Source: Streptomyces sp. WM6386
Lineage (GTDB): Bacteria; Actinomycetota; Actinomycetes; Streptomycetales; Streptomycetaceae
DNA length: 64,000 nt
Direction of reading: 5' to 3'
Assembly (NCBI RefSeq): GCF_000972385.1
Contig: NZ_JXTE01000003.1
Location: forward strand, 1 to 64,000
Below the pieces are notes generated by a model, which was not told the DNA's origin, made no database searches, and worked only from the letters and a program-made list of their open reading frames with translations. Below, one piece after another: positions 53,429 to 62,234 of this stretch. The translations under genes and the position numbers were made by a program. Every line of letters starts with the position of its first letter. Position 1 is the first letter of the stretch.

Positions 53429-54456
53429 TGACCCTCGGTTGTGTGATCCATGGGCAGGGCGACCTGCGGGTCGAGGAGTTGGCGGCGCCGTCGCCCGGTC
53501 CGGGGCAGGCCCTGGTCGCGGTCCGCTACGGCGGGGTCTGCGGCTCCGATCTGCACTACTGGCGGCACGGCGGGGTCGGGGACTTCCGGCTGAGGGAGCC
53601 GATGCTGCTCGGGCACGAGGTGGTCGGGACGGTCCTCTCCTACGGTGCCGGTGCGTCAGGTCCTGTTCCCGGTACGGCTGTTGCGGTGCACCCGGCCACT
53701 CCCTGCGGGGTGTGCCCGGAGTGCGCCGACGGTCGGCGCAACGTCTGCCGGGACACCCGCTACCTCGGCAGCGCGGCGCGCTTTCCGCACGTCCAGGGCG
53801 GGTTCGCGGCCCAAGTGGTGGTGCCCGCCGAGCAGTTGAGGCGGCTCCCGGACGGACTTGACCTTCGCCGGGCGGCTCTCGCGGAGCCCCTGTCCGTCGC
53901 ATTGCACGCGGTGCGGCGGGCCGGGGAGGTCGCGGGCAAGCATGTGCTCGTCACCGGGGCCGGGCCCATCGGCTGTCTGGTGGTCGCGGCGGCGAAGGCG
54001 GCCGGTGCGGCCCGGGTGACGGTGACGGACCTGCTGCCCGCGGCCCTGCGGTACGCGGGGACCGCCGGCGCCGACACCGTCGTACGGGCCGACGATCCGG
54101 ATGATGCCGGGTGGCCGTCCGAGGTGGACGTGGCCGTCGAGGCGTCCGGGGTCGCGGCCGGGCTGGACACCTGTCTGCGGCTGGTGCGGCGCGGGGGTGT
54201 GGTGGTGCAGCTCGGGATGTTGCCGCCGGGGCAGTCGCCGTTCGCCGGTAATCTGGTCGTGAGCCGGGAGATCGAGCTGCGGGGGGCGTTCCGTTTCGAC
54301 GGGGAGTTCGAGGCGGCGCTGGAACTGCTCGCGGCCGAGCCGTCGTTCGACGGGCTGGTCAGCGCGGTGGTCCCGGTGCGGGAGGCGGAGTCGGCGTTCG
54401 CGCTGGCCGCGGACCGGAACGTGTCCTGCAAGGTCCTGCTGGACTTCGGGGGCTGA
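53428..54456 (+). CDS. idnD: L-idonate 5-dehydrogenase (zinc MDR family)
   Basis: A 342-residue zinc-dependent medium-chain dehydrogenase oxidising L-idonate to 5-keto-D-gluconate. Catalytic zinc ligands in GGVCGSDLHYW and LLGHEVVG; structural zinc loop CGVCPECADGRRNVC; NAD-binding VTGAGPIGCLVVAAAKAAGA. Together with IdnO, GntK and GntP it completes idonate to 6-phosphogluconate. ATG at 53428 overlaps the previous stop. The last 30 bases of the gene recur twice downstream in degenerate form (54500-54529, 54576-54605). Confidence 0.88.
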   Translation: MTLGCVIHGQGDLRVEELAAPSPGPGQALVAVRYGGVCGSDLHYWRHGGVGDFRLREPMLLGHEVVGTVLSYGAGASGPVPGTAVAVHPATPCGVCPECADGRRNVCRDTRYLGSAARFPHVQGGFAAQVVVPAEQLRRLPDGLDLRRAALAEPLSVALHAVRRAGEVAGKHVLVTGAGPIGCLVVAAAKAAGAARVTVTDLLPAALRYAGTAGADTVVRADDPDDAGWPSEVDVAVEASGVAAGLDTCLRLVRRGGVVVQLGMLPPGQSPFAGNLVVSREIELRGAFRFDGEFEAALELLAAEPSFDGLVSAVVPVREAESAFALAADRNVSCKVLLDFGG

Positions 54457-54605
54457 GCCGGCCGCCGGCGCCGGCGGCCGGACCGGGCCTTCGCCGCCCT
54501 GCAAGATCCTGCTGGGCGTCGGGGGTTGACTGCGGCTTCCGCTTCGCAGAAGTGGAAGCCGCAGGCCCGCCGGCTTGCAGGATCCTGCTCGACTTCGGGA
54601 TTTGA
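54427..54605 (+). repeat. three degenerate copies of the idnD 3' end
   Basis: The 30-nt segment at 54427-54456 (last codons of idnD, Cys-Lys-Val-Leu-Leu-Asp-Phe-Gly-Gly-stop) recurs at 54500-54529 and 54576-54605, each still ending in TGA. Spacing is 73 and 76 bp. A CGGCTTCCG element follows copies 2 and 3. The copies would read CKILLGVGG and CRILLDFGI. Confidence 0.75.
54531..54562. terminator. hairpin after the gluconate/idonate operon
   Basis: TGCGGCTTCC / GGAAGCCGCA 10-bp stem with a 12-base loop. A second GC palindrome (CCGGCCGCCGGCGCCGGCGG region, about 54459-54482) stands right after the idnD stop and may also terminate. Confidence 0.6.
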
Positions 54606-54690
54606 ATCGGCTTCCGTCCCGACGCGGTCGGCCCGATGATGGGAGACCCCTGGGAACGGCATCCCAGGGGCGACCGTGTCGGGGGGCGTC

Positions 54691-55800
54691 ATGGCGGTTT
54701 CCCTCGGGAGGCGCATCTCGGGGCTGCTCGTCGTCGGAGCGGTGGCGGTGGCCGCCGCGGCCTTCACCGGTGACGGGAGTGATACGTCGGACAGAGGCGA
54801 CGGCGGGGGCACGATCGTCACGGTCGGTCCCTCGGGCCGTGCGCCGGCGGGGCGTACCGGCTCCCCCTCCCCCTTGGTCCCGGCGCAGCCCAGGCCCGAC
54901 GGGCAGGTGATCAGCCCCGCCGCGCCTCCCGTGCCGCTGCGGAGCCCGGACGCCTCGCCCGCCCCCGCCCCCGCCCCCTCTCCTTCCGCGAGCAAGAGCC
55001 CCCTCGACATCCCCGTCTGGCTGCCGCCGGGGCCGGATTCGCCTGACGCCGACGGCATACCGGACCCGTCCGGCGTCTACGACGGTCTCCGCGCCCCCAC
55101 CGAGTGCCGGACCGCCCTCGAGGCCATCCCCGGGAAGCCGGCGGACGACGAGTGGCGGTTGCTGCGCGGGCTCGCCTCCGCCTGTCTCGCCGTGCAGGGC
55201 AAGGGCGGCAGCTGGGAGACGGCGTCGCGGGACTTCGCCGCGCTCGTGGGGAAGTCCGACACCTGCAAGGGGCGGGCCGGGTACACCGTGCTGGGCGGGC
55301 TGCTCGACTTCCACCGGCGGCACCCCACCGCCACCGTGCGGCTCCAGGCCGCCTCCGGCGGCACGCCCGCGTGCGCGTACGCGATCGCCGGAGTCGACTC
55401 GGGCGACGACGGTCAGGCGCGGCCCGGGGAGACGGTCGGCGTCGAGTTGGCCGGAACGTACTTCGACCATGCCGAACTGCTGCGGAACGGGCGGGTGTTC
55501 ATCGACGGCCAACAGCTGGAGGGGCCGCCGGTCCTCGCCTCGGAGGCGGGTGACCATCTGGTGCTGAACGTGGTGGTGCCGGTGGTGGAGGGTCTGCCGA
55601 GGGCCGTCGACGTGGCCGTCCGGTTCGGGGGCGTCGAGGTGCGGGCGCAGGAGGCGTTCACCGTCGTGGCGCCCGCACCCACGGTGTCCGAGCCGGAGAC
55701 GCCCACCGCGTCAGTGGCGCCACAGGGAGTGTTCCCGCTTCGCCCACTCCCGGCTCACCGTCCCCGTCCGCAGGCCGCGCCGCGCCTCCGGGTCCCCTAG
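54691..55800 (+). CDS. secreted/anchored protein of unknown function
   Basis: A 369-residue protein. The N terminus (VSLGRRISGLLVVGAVAVAA) is a signal peptide or anchor, followed by a Pro/Ala/Ser-rich linker (about 60-110), a helical region with two Cys pairs (ECRTALEAIPG, ASACLAVQGKG, KSDTCKGRAG, TPACAYAIAG) and a beta domain with GETVGVELAGTYFDHAE that resembles an IPT/Ig-like fold. The last 30 or so residues are encoded opposite the convergent cytochrome gene (90-bp overlap) and look like readthrough rather than conserved protein. ATG at 54691; a GTG at 54676 is in frame. Confidence 0.55.
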   Translation: MAVSLGRRISGLLVVGAVAVAAAAFTGDGSDTSDRGDGGGTIVTVGPSGRAPAGRTGSPSPLVPAQPRPDGQVISPAAPPVPLRSPDASPAPAPAPSPSASKSPLDIPVWLPPGPDSPDADGIPDPSGVYDGLRAPTECRTALEAIPGKPADDEWRLLRGLASACLAVQGKGGSWETASRDFAALVGKSDTCKGRAGYTVLGGLLDFHRRHPTATVRLQAASGGTPACAYAIAGVDSGDDGQARPGETVGVELAGTYFDHAELLRNGRVFIDGQQLEGPPVLASEAGDHLVLNVVVPVVEGLPRAVDVAVRFGGVEVRAQEAFTVVAPAPTVSEPETPTASVAPQGVFPLRPLPAHRPRPQAAPRLRVP

Positions 55801-56331
55801 CGCCATGCCGATGTGGCCGGCGAGGACGATACCGACGGTCAGGGCCAGCCAGTCGTGGACGAAGGTCGCGCTGGTACGCCACTGGATCGGGGTGAGGTGG
55901 GTGAACCACATCAGCAGACCGGTGCCGAGCATCACCAGCGTGGCGCCGGCGATCCAGGAGGCGTAGATCTTCTGGCCGGCGTTGAATTTGCCCGCCGGAC
56001 GCGCCGAGGGCCGCTTGTCGCGGCGCAGGGCGGCACGCACCCAGAGCCGGTCGTGCGGGCCGAAGCGGTTCAGGAAGCGCAGGTCGGTGCGGAAGTGGCG
56101 GGAGGCGAGGCCGGCCAGGACGGGGACCGGCAGGGCGAGGCCGGACCACTCGTGGATGCGGACGACCAGCTCACGGCGGCCGACGAGCTCGGCGAGCTGG
56201 GGGATGTAGAGACAGGCGGCGGTGAGCACGCAGACGCCCATCAGGGCGGCGGTCGTGCGGTGCACCCAGCGCTGGGAACGGCCGAAGCGGCGTACGCGCG
56301 GCTCCGGCGGGGCTTCAGCTCGTAGGGTCAT
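55711..56331 (-). CDS. cytochrome b561-like membrane subunit of a molybdopterin oxidoreductase
   Basis: A 206-residue protein with four hydrophobic helices and His residues suited for haem b (QRWVHRTTAALMG, RIHEWSGLALPV, WFTHLTPIQW, FVHDWLALTVGIVLAGHIGM). Its start overlaps the end of the molybdopterin oxidoreductase gene by 17 bp, so it is probably the membrane electron carrier of that enzyme, like YedZ for YedY. Its 3' end overlaps the convergent secreted-protein gene by 90 bp. Confidence 0.8.
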   Translation of the reverse strand: MTLRAEAPPEPRVRRFGRSQRWVHRTTAALMGVCVLTAACLYIPQLAELVGRRELVVRIHEWSGLALPVPVLAGLASRHFRTDLRFLNRFGPHDRLWVRAALRRDKRPSARPAGKFNAGQKIYASWIAGATLVMLGTGLLMWFTHLTPIQWRTSATFVHDWLALTVGIVLAGHIGMALGDPEARRGLRTGTVSREWAKREHSLWRH

Positions 56332-57040
56332 CGTCCCGTCCGTTCGACTTGCCGACCCAGGCGTCGACGTCGTAGCCGCGCTCCTCCCAGTAGCCGGGTT
56401 CCACGTCCTCGGTGACGGTGATGCCGGAGAGCCACTTGGCGGACTTGTAGAAGTACATGGGTGCGACGTAGAGGCGGACCGGACCGCCGTGGCTGTGGCC
56501 GAGGTCCTTGTCCTGCATGCGCAGGGCGACCAGGACGTCCGCGCGGCGGGCCTGGTCGAGGGTGAGGCTCTCGGTGTAGGTGCCGTCGAAGCAGGTGAAG
56601 CGGATCGCGGTGGCCTTGGCCCGTACTCCGGCGGCGTCGAGCAGCCGGGAGAGGCGTACGCCCTCGAAGGGGGTGCCCGGGACCCGCCAGCCGGTGACGC
56701 ACTGGACGTCCTTGACCATCCGGGTCTGGGGCATCGCCCGCAGGTCGTTCAGGGTGTAGGTGGCCGGGCGGTCGACGAGGCCGTCGATCTTCAGGCGGTA
56801 GTTCGAGGCGTTCTTGTGGGGGACGGAGGAGGCGACCGAGTAGTAGCGGAAGCCGCCGCCGTTGGGGAGCAGGCCGGTGAGGCCGGTGGGGTCCTTGTCG
56901 GCGGCGCTGCCCAGGAAGGACTCCAGGCCGCGTTGCAGGGTGGGCGCGGCGACCACGCCGAGGGCGCCCAGACCGAGGGTGCCGAGGAGGACACGGCGGC
57001 CGATGGGCCTGCCCTGTTCCTCGGGTTGTCCGGAGTTCAC
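56315..57040 (-). CDS. molybdopterin-dependent oxidoreductase (sulfite oxidase/YedY fold)
   Basis: A 241-residue exported enzyme. Twin-arginine signal GRRVLLGTLGLGALGV at about residues 13-28. The molybdenum Cys lies in VKDVQCVTGWRVPGTPFEGV; DGTYTESLTLDQARR, GHSHGGPVRLYVAP and YKSAKWLSGI complete the Oxidored_molyb domain. GTG at 57040 gives a normal Tat peptide; no strong ribosome site precedes it. The cytochrome b partner is coupled downstream. Substrate unknown (a sulfoxide, sulfite or similar). Confidence 0.85.
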   Translation of the reverse strand: MNSGQPEEQGRPIGRRVLLGTLGLGALGVVAAPTLQRGLESFLGSAADKDPTGLTGLLPNGGGFRYYSVASSVPHKNASNYRLKIDGLVDRPATYTLNDLRAMPQTRMVKDVQCVTGWRVPGTPFEGVRLSRLLDAAGVRAKATAIRFTCFDGTYTESLTLDQARRADVLVALRMQDKDLGHSHGGPVRLYVAPMYFYKSAKWLSGITVTEDVEPGYWEERGYDVDAWVGKSNGRDDDPTS

Positions 57041-57114
57041 TCGTCCATTCGAACACCCGCGAGCCCCGGCGGGCCAGGGTTCGCGAGTGCCCGTCAGACT
57101 TCCGTAACCACCTC

Positions 57115-58644
57115 TTACGAAGAGGCGGCCTTGTCCAGCTGGAACGCCTCGTTGCCCAGACCGATGCGGGCGTGGGCCTCGGGCGAGCGGGCGCGCAGGA
57201 ACAGGCCCTGGACCAGGCCGGCGACCAGGGCCAGGCCGATGATCCCGGGCAGGAGCCAGCTCAGGGACGAGTCCGGTCCGGAGCCGACCAGGACGTCGAA
57301 GTCCTTCACGGTGTAGCCGGCGATGACGAGCAGGGCGATGCCGGCGACCGCGGAGGTGACCAGGCGCCAGGCCTGCGCGCCGACGGCGCCGCGGCGGGCG
57401 AAGAAGACGACCACCGAGAAGGAGGCCGCCGCCATCAGCACGATCACCCCGAGGGCTCCGATGTTGGCGAACCAGGTGAACAGGTGCAGGACGGGGACGG
57501 TCGGGTCGCCGGTCGGCTTGTCGTCGGCGGCGGCGAAGGCGGCCACGACCACCACCGAGACGACCGTCTGGAGCAGGGACCCGGTGCCGGGGGCACCGCT
57601 GGTGCCGGTGGTACGGCCGAAGGCGGCGGGGAGGAGTCCCTCGCGGCCCATGGCGAAGGCGTAGCGGGCGACGACGTTGTGGAAGCTGAGCATCGCGGCG
57701 AACATGCCGGTCACGAAGAGGATGTGCAGGACGTCGGTGAAGGTGCCGCCGAGCCGGGACTCGGTGAGGCCGAAGAGCAGCCCGGCGCTCTGCTTCTGCG
57801 ACTCGCCGACGATCGCGGAGGGGCCGGTGGCGACGGTGAGGGCCCAGCTGCTGACCGCGAAGAATACGGCGACCCCGCCGACTGCCAGGAACATCACGCG
57901 CGGCACCAGGACGTGCGGGCGGCTGGTCTCCTCGGCGTACACGGGTGCCTGTTCGAAGCCGAGGAAGGCCGCGATGCAGAAGCACAGGGCGGTGCCGACG
58001 CCCGCGCCGGTGAGGGTGTCCGGGTTGAAGGCGTGCAGGGACAGGCCCTCCTTGCCGGGGTCGGCGACGGCGGCGATGTCGAAGATGACGACCAGGGCCA
58101 CCTCGATGACGAGCAGGACGCCGAGCACCTTCGCGTTGACGTCGATCTTCAGCCAGCCCAGTGCGCCGACGGCGAGCGCGGCCACCAGGGCCGGTATCCA
58201 CCAGGCGACCTCCACCTCGGCGTAGGTGGCGAAGAGGCCGGAGACCTCGAAGCCGAAGATGCCGTAGATGCCGACCTGGAGGGCGTTGTAGGCGACCAGG
58301 GCGACCAGCGCCGCGCTCGCGCCGGCCGTGCCGCCGAGGCCGCGGGAGATGTACGCGTAGAAGGCCCCCGCGTTGTGGACGTGCCGGCTCATCTCGGCGT
58401 AGCCGATGCCGAACAGGACGAGGATCACGCCGAGGAGGACGAAGAGCAGGGGCTGTCCGACGATGCCCATCACCGCGAATGTGGTGGGCATGACACCTGC
58501 GACCACCATGAGGGGGGCGGTCGCCGCGAGCACGGAGAGCAGCAGGCCTCCGGTGCCCAGGCGGTCGGCGCGCAGGGCCCGCTCCTGGCCCTTGAAGGTG
58601 CTGATGCCGTCGGTTCTCTTCGTACTCGAACTGTCCGTTGTCAC
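57115..58644 (-). CDS. APC family amino acid permease
   Basis: A 509-residue transporter with about 12 membrane helices. Typical APC features: LSVLAATAPLMVVAGVMPTT in the first helix, GGTAGASAALVALVAYNALQ, the FLGFEQAPVYAEET segment and NVVARYAFAMGREGLLP. GTG start at 58644 (after a GGGAG-like site). It follows the TPR-like gene by 32 bp on the same strand, so the two are probably co-transcribed. Substrate not assignable. Confidence 0.88.
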   Translation of the reverse strand: MTTDSSSTKRTDGISTFKGQERALRADRLGTGGLLLSVLAATAPLMVVAGVMPTTFAVMGIVGQPLLFVLLGVILVLFGIGYAEMSRHVHNAGAFYAYISRGLGGTAGASAALVALVAYNALQVGIYGIFGFEVSGLFATYAEVEVAWWIPALVAALAVGALGWLKIDVNAKVLGVLLVIEVALVVIFDIAAVADPGKEGLSLHAFNPDTLTGAGVGTALCFCIAAFLGFEQAPVYAEETSRPHVLVPRVMFLAVGGVAVFFAVSSWALTVATGPSAIVGESQKQSAGLLFGLTESRLGGTFTDVLHILFVTGMFAAMLSFHNVVARYAFAMGREGLLPAAFGRTTGTSGAPGTGSLLQTVVSVVVVAAFAAADDKPTGDPTVPVLHLFTWFANIGALGVIVLMAAASFSVVVFFARRGAVGAQAWRLVTSAVAGIALLVIAGYTVKDFDVLVGSGPDSSLSWLLPGIIGLALVAGLVQGLFLRARSPEAHARIGLGNEAFQLDKAASS

Positions 58645-58676
58645 GGGAGACCGTCCTTTTCGGGAAGGGGAGGGCG

Positions 58677-59627
58677 TCACACCGTGCCGAGCGCGCTGTC
58701 GCGTGCGGCACGGAAGGCTGAGGTGGAGTCGCGGTCGGGGTACGCCCAGGGGGCGGGGGTGGGGTGCTCGCCGATGCGGTGGAACAGGGCGGCGGCCTCG
58801 GCGCCCCGGCCCTCGCAGACCTTGGCGTGGGCGAGGAAGTTGAGGTCGACGAGGCGGCGGGGGTGGCCCTCGTGCTCCCACTCCAGCCACCAGTCGAAGG
58901 CGGCCTTCATCACCTGGCGGGCCCGGCGTCCGACCCAGTGGCCGGAGGCGGCCGGGTCGGGGGGCTCGTGGCCGGCGTGGGCGAGGACGCGGTAGCGCTC
59001 GGCGTGGGCGATGACCGGGAGTATCGCGAGCGGGGAGTCGGCGGGGGCCTGTTCGGCGGCCCAGTTGGCGAAGTCGTAGACCTCGTGCAGCGGGTCCGGG
59101 CCGGCGTCGGCGCGGTGCTCGGCGAGCCGGGCGACCATCAGATGGTGGGCGTGGTGGTGGTCGGCGTAGCGGCGGCGGACCTCCTCGAAGATCCGGACGG
59201 CGCTCCCGGCACCGGCCGTGCCCTGCTCCAGCATGAGCAGGCCCAGCCAGGGGGTGGGGTCGGCGGGAGCGCGCTCGGCGGCGGTCCGGCAGGCCTCGCG
59301 GGCGCGTTCCGGCTTCTCCTTGCCGCGCAGGGCGCGCTGGACCTGGGCGAGGGCGAGCAGGACGCAGGCGTCGGCGGACTCGGGTTCGGCGAGCAGCCAG
59401 TCGCGGGTCCAGGCGGCGCTGTACGGCTCCAGGGCGAGGACGGTCACCCGGTGGCCGCGTAGATCCCACTCGTCCCCGGACTGGGCGATCAGGGAGCGGG
59501 CGGCCTGCCAGCGGCCCTGGGCCAACGCGGAGCGGGCGGAGACGAGTTCGGCGTCGTCGAGGGCCGCGTCGAAGGCCTGGGCCGCCCGTCTTCGGCTGCG
59601 GCCCAGTGGTGGTGGGGGTGGAGACAC
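58677..59627 (-). CDS. TPR-like helical repeat protein of unknown function
   Basis: A 316-residue soluble protein made of helical pairs with TPR-like spacing (ALAQGRWQAARSLIAQSG, ACVLLALAQVQRALRGKEKPERAREACRTAAERAPADPTPWLGLLMLEQG). Family members in Streptomyces are annotated as hypothetical. GTG at 59627 after GAGGAA is preferred; a longer in-frame start at 59750 encodes an unstructured leader. Upstream partner of the APC permease gene. Confidence 0.65.
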   Translation of the reverse strand: MSPPPPPLGRSRRRAAQAFDAALDDAELVSARSALAQGRWQAARSLIAQSGDEWDLRGHRVTVLALEPYSAAWTRDWLLAEPESADACVLLALAQVQRALRGKEKPERAREACRTAAERAPADPTPWLGLLMLEQGTAGAGSAVRIFEEVRRRYADHHHAHHLMVARLAEHRADAGPDPLHEVYDFANWAAEQAPADSPLAILPVIAHAERYRVLAHAGHEPPDPAASGHWVGRRARQVMKAAFDWWLEWEHEGHPRRLVDLNFLAHAKVCEGRGAEAAALFHRIGEHPTPAPWAYPDRDSTSAFRAARDSALGTV

Positions 59628-59981
59628 CGCGGAGACTTCCTCACGCGACGTGCTCGACGTCGTAGTTCGTTGCGTGGGCAGATGGTCACGGACAGCAAAC
59701 CCGCAGCCAATGCTTCTCGTCAAGGCTGGGACGGGTGTTACACGGTTCAACTGTCGTGACTGAAGGGGCAGTTGTGATCACCAACGGCAGGTCACCGGGC
59801 CCCTGTGTGGCGTACGCCATGGCGCCATGGGCCCCGCCCCCGCACCATGGCGGGACGGTCGTACGGGTGACCGCGTCAACCGCCCGGTTCCGGGTACTCC
59901 TGGGAGCAAGCCCGGCCCAAGGGCGCTACAGTCGGCCCCTAACCCGCCCCGCAGCCCGGCCCAGTGATCGAGGTACGCAGC
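59628..59981. other. divergent intergenic region with overlapping palindromes
   Basis: 354 nt between the minus-strand TPR-like gene and the DMT transporter. It contains two adjacent perfect 12-bp palindromes, TGGCGTACGCCA (59808-59819) and CATGGCGCCATG (59818-59829), and a TACAGT -10-like hexamer at 59927-59932. No credible ORF. Confidence 0.4.
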
Positions 59982-60878
59982 GTGTCGGTTCTTGTTCTGG
60001 TTCTCGCCGTGAGCGCCGCCTGCTGCCTGGGCTTCGGTTTCGTCCTCCAGCAGAACGCGGCTCAGCGGGCACCCCTGAACGACTTCCTCTCACCCCGGCT
60101 CCTCCTGGACCTGGTCAAGGTGCCTCGCTGGCTCGGCGGTATCGCGCTCATGGTGGCCGGCATGGTTCTCGGCGCCATCGCGCTGGGCCAGGGCGAGATC
60201 TCCCTGGTGGAGCCGCTGCTGGCGACGAACCTGCTGTTCGCGATGGCTCTCTCCCGCCACCAGACCAAGCAGTCGCTGGGCCGCCAGGGCTGGGCGGGCC
60301 TGCTGCTCCTCGCGGGCGGTGTGACGGCGTTCATCGTGGCGGGCGAACCGCGCGGCGGTACGGCGGTCACGGACCCGTTCCGGCACTGGCTGATCATCGG
60401 CGCGATGATCGGTCTCGCGCTGCTGCTGACGACGTACGCGAAGCGGTCCCGGCTGGTCGCGGGGCCGGCGCTGCTCGCGGTGGCGGCCGGACTGCTGTAC
60501 GGCGTGCAGGACGCGCTGACGCGGGTGAGCGGCGAGCGGTTCTCCGAGGGCGGCCTCGTGCACGTCCTCACCGGCTGGCAGCCGTACGCGGTGCTCGCGC
60601 TCGGCGTGACCGGCCTGGTGCTGGTCCAGAGCGCCTTCGAGACGGCCTCCCTGCGGATGTCGCTCCCCGCCCTCACCGCCGCCCAGCCCCTCGCCGGGAT
60701 CATCTGCGGCGTGGGCTTCCTCGGCGACCGGCTGCGCACCGACGCGGGGGCGCTCGCGTGGGAGGCGGCGGGGCTGGCCGCGGTCGTGGCCGGGATCGTG
60801 CTGCTGGGGCTGCATCCGGCGATGCCGTCCGGGGCGGCGGAGCGACCGGTGCGGGCGCGGGATCTGCAGCCGAACTGA
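59982..60878 (+). CDS. DMT superfamily transporter
   Basis: A 298-residue membrane protein with about nine or ten helices, beginning VLVLVLAVSAACCLGFGFVLQQNAAQ and containing GEISLVEPLLATNLLFAMALSR, similar to NIPA/EamA-like drug-metabolite transporters common in Streptomyces. GTG at 59982 is preferred (GAGG 9 bases upstream); a GTG at 59964 is also in frame. Substrate unknown. Confidence 0.8.
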   Translation: MSVLVLVLAVSAACCLGFGFVLQQNAAQRAPLNDFLSPRLLLDLVKVPRWLGGIALMVAGMVLGAIALGQGEISLVEPLLATNLLFAMALSRHQTKQSLGRQGWAGLLLLAGGVTAFIVAGEPRGGTAVTDPFRHWLIIGAMIGLALLLTTYAKRSRLVAGPALLAVAAGLLYGVQDALTRVSGERFSEGGLVHVLTGWQPYAVLALGVTGLVLVQSAFETASLRMSLPALTAAQPLAGIICGVGFLGDRLRTDAGALAWEAAGLAAVVAGIVLLGLHPAMPSGAAERPVRARDLQPN

Positions 60879-60931
60879 CGACGCCGGGCAAAGGCCGGAG
60901 CCCCACTGACAGGCCTGCTTGTATGGTCCCC

Positions 60932-61447
60932 ATGAGCTCTGCTGACGAGATCCTCGACATCGTCGACGAGAACGACCAGGTCATCGGACAGTCCCCCCGC
61001 GGTGCGGCGTACGCCCAGGGTCTGCGTCACCGCTGCGCCTTCATCCAGGTCCGGGACGCCGTCGGCCGTCTCTTCGTCCACCGCCGCACCCCGACCAAGC
61101 TGGTCTTCCCCTCCCTGTACGACATGTGGGTCGGCGGAGTGGTCGGCGCGGGCGAGACCTACGACGAGGCGGCACTGCGGGAGGCGGAGGAGGAACTGGG
61201 CGTCTTCGGCCTCCCGTCCCCCGAGTTCCTCTTCAAGTTCCTGTACGACGACGGCGCCGGGCGGACCTGGTGGTCGGCGGTGTACGAGGTCCGCTGCGAT
61301 CTGCCGGTGAATCCTCAGGTCGAGGAGGTCGCCTGGCACGCCTTCCTGCCCGAGGAGGAGGTGGAGCGGCGGCTGCCGGAGTGGGAGTGGGTTCCGGACG
61401 GCTTGGACGCGTACGAGCGACTGCGGGCCTACCGGGCGGCCGGCTGA
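60932..61447 (+). CDS. NUDIX hydrolase
   Basis: A 171-residue pyrophosphatase. Nudix box GGVVGAGETYDEAALREAEEELGV (shortened here as GAGETYDEAALREAEEELG) is complete. The N-terminal DEILDIVDENDQVIG and RHRCAFIQVRDAVGRLFVHRR resemble the YfcD/IPP-isomerase-like subgroup. ATG at 60932; a second in-frame ATG at 60923. Monocistronic between the transporter and DUF202 genes. Confidence 0.9.
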   Translation: MSSADEILDIVDENDQVIGQSPRGAAYAQGLRHRCAFIQVRDAVGRLFVHRRTPTKLVFPSLYDMWVGGVVGAGETYDEAALREAEEELGVFGLPSPEFLFKFLYDDGAGRTWWSAVYEVRCDLPVNPQVEEVAWHAFLPEEEVERRLPEWEWVPDGLDAYERLRAYRAAG

Positions 61448-61478
61448 TCCGGGCCGGACGCCCGGTAGGGTCCAGGAC

Positions 61479-61871
61479 GTGATCGATTTTGCACGGAACG
61501 TCCGGCTCTGGTTCGCGCCCGAGGCGATTCGGGAGGACGGCAGGACGCCCGACTACCGGTTCTCGCTCGCCAATGAGCGCACCTTTCTGGCCTGGCTGCG
61601 GACCGCGCTCGCGCTCATCGGCGGCGGGTTCGCGGTGGACCAGTTCCTGCCGGATCTGCGCTGGGGATGGCGGGTCGGGCTGGCGCTCGCGCTGCTCGGG
61701 GCCGGGGTGCTGTGCTCGTTGCGCGCGGTCAATCACTGGATGCGGTGCGAGCGGGCGATGCGACGGGGTGAGGATCTGCCCGTGTCCCGGTTCCCGGCGG
61801 TGCTGAGCGTCGTCGTGGCGGTCGTCGCCGTCGCGATGGTCTTCGTCGTGCTCGTCGGGTGGGAGGGGTGA
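61479..61871 (+). CDS. DUF202 (YidH-like) membrane protein
   Basis: A 130-residue protein with the family signature RFSLANERTFLAWLRTALALIGGGFAV and three hydrophobic helices. GTG at 61479. Its stop overlaps the next DUF202 gene by 4 bp, a paired arrangement seen in many actinomycetes. Function unknown. Confidence 0.88.
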   Translation: MIDFARNVRLWFAPEAIREDGRTPDYRFSLANERTFLAWLRTALALIGGGFAVDQFLPDLRWGWRVGLALALLGAGVLCSLRAVNHWMRCERAMRRGEDLPVSRFPAVLSVVVAVVAVAMVFVVLVGWEG

Positions 61872-62191
61872 GTACCCCGGCCACCGAGGCACGGGACCCC
61901 GGACTCCAGCCCGAGCGCACCCGGCTCGCATGGCGTCGTACGACCCTCTCCGGCACCGTCTCCGCCGTACTCGCCGTCAAGACCGCGCTGCACGGCGGCC
62001 CGTCCGCCTCCGGGGTCGTCGCCTGTGCGCTGGCCTGCCTCCTCTGGCTGGTCGTCCTGCTGCTCGCGCACCACCGTATCCGCGCCCTCGCCACCGCCGA
62101 AACCCCCTCCGCGATCGCCCCGCGCCATGCCATGGCGGCGGTCCTGTGCACCGTGGCGATGGCCGCGTGCGGGGCCGCCCTGGTGCTCTAG
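61868..62191 (+). CDS. DUF202 family membrane protein
   Basis: A 107-residue protein, second of the DUF202 pair. Signature LQPERTRLAWRRTTLSGTVSA then three helices. GTG at 61868 with GGGAGG directly upstream, overlapping the previous stop. Confidence 0.85.
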   Translation: MSTPATEARDPGLQPERTRLAWRRTTLSGTVSAVLAVKTALHGGPSASGVVACALACLLWLVVLLLAHHRIRALATAETPSAIAPRHAMAAVLCTVAMAACGAALVL

Positions 62192-62234
62192 CTCCCGCCA
62201 AGGGCTCCGCTGGTTGTGCGGTTCGTCTACCGCG

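Noticed and set aside
57115..59469. A single 784-codon minus-strand frame covering the APC permease and most of the TPR-like gene
   Set aside because: Protein character begins only at the GTG at 58644; upstream of it the frame is Arg/Pro-rich shadow of the TPR-like gene.
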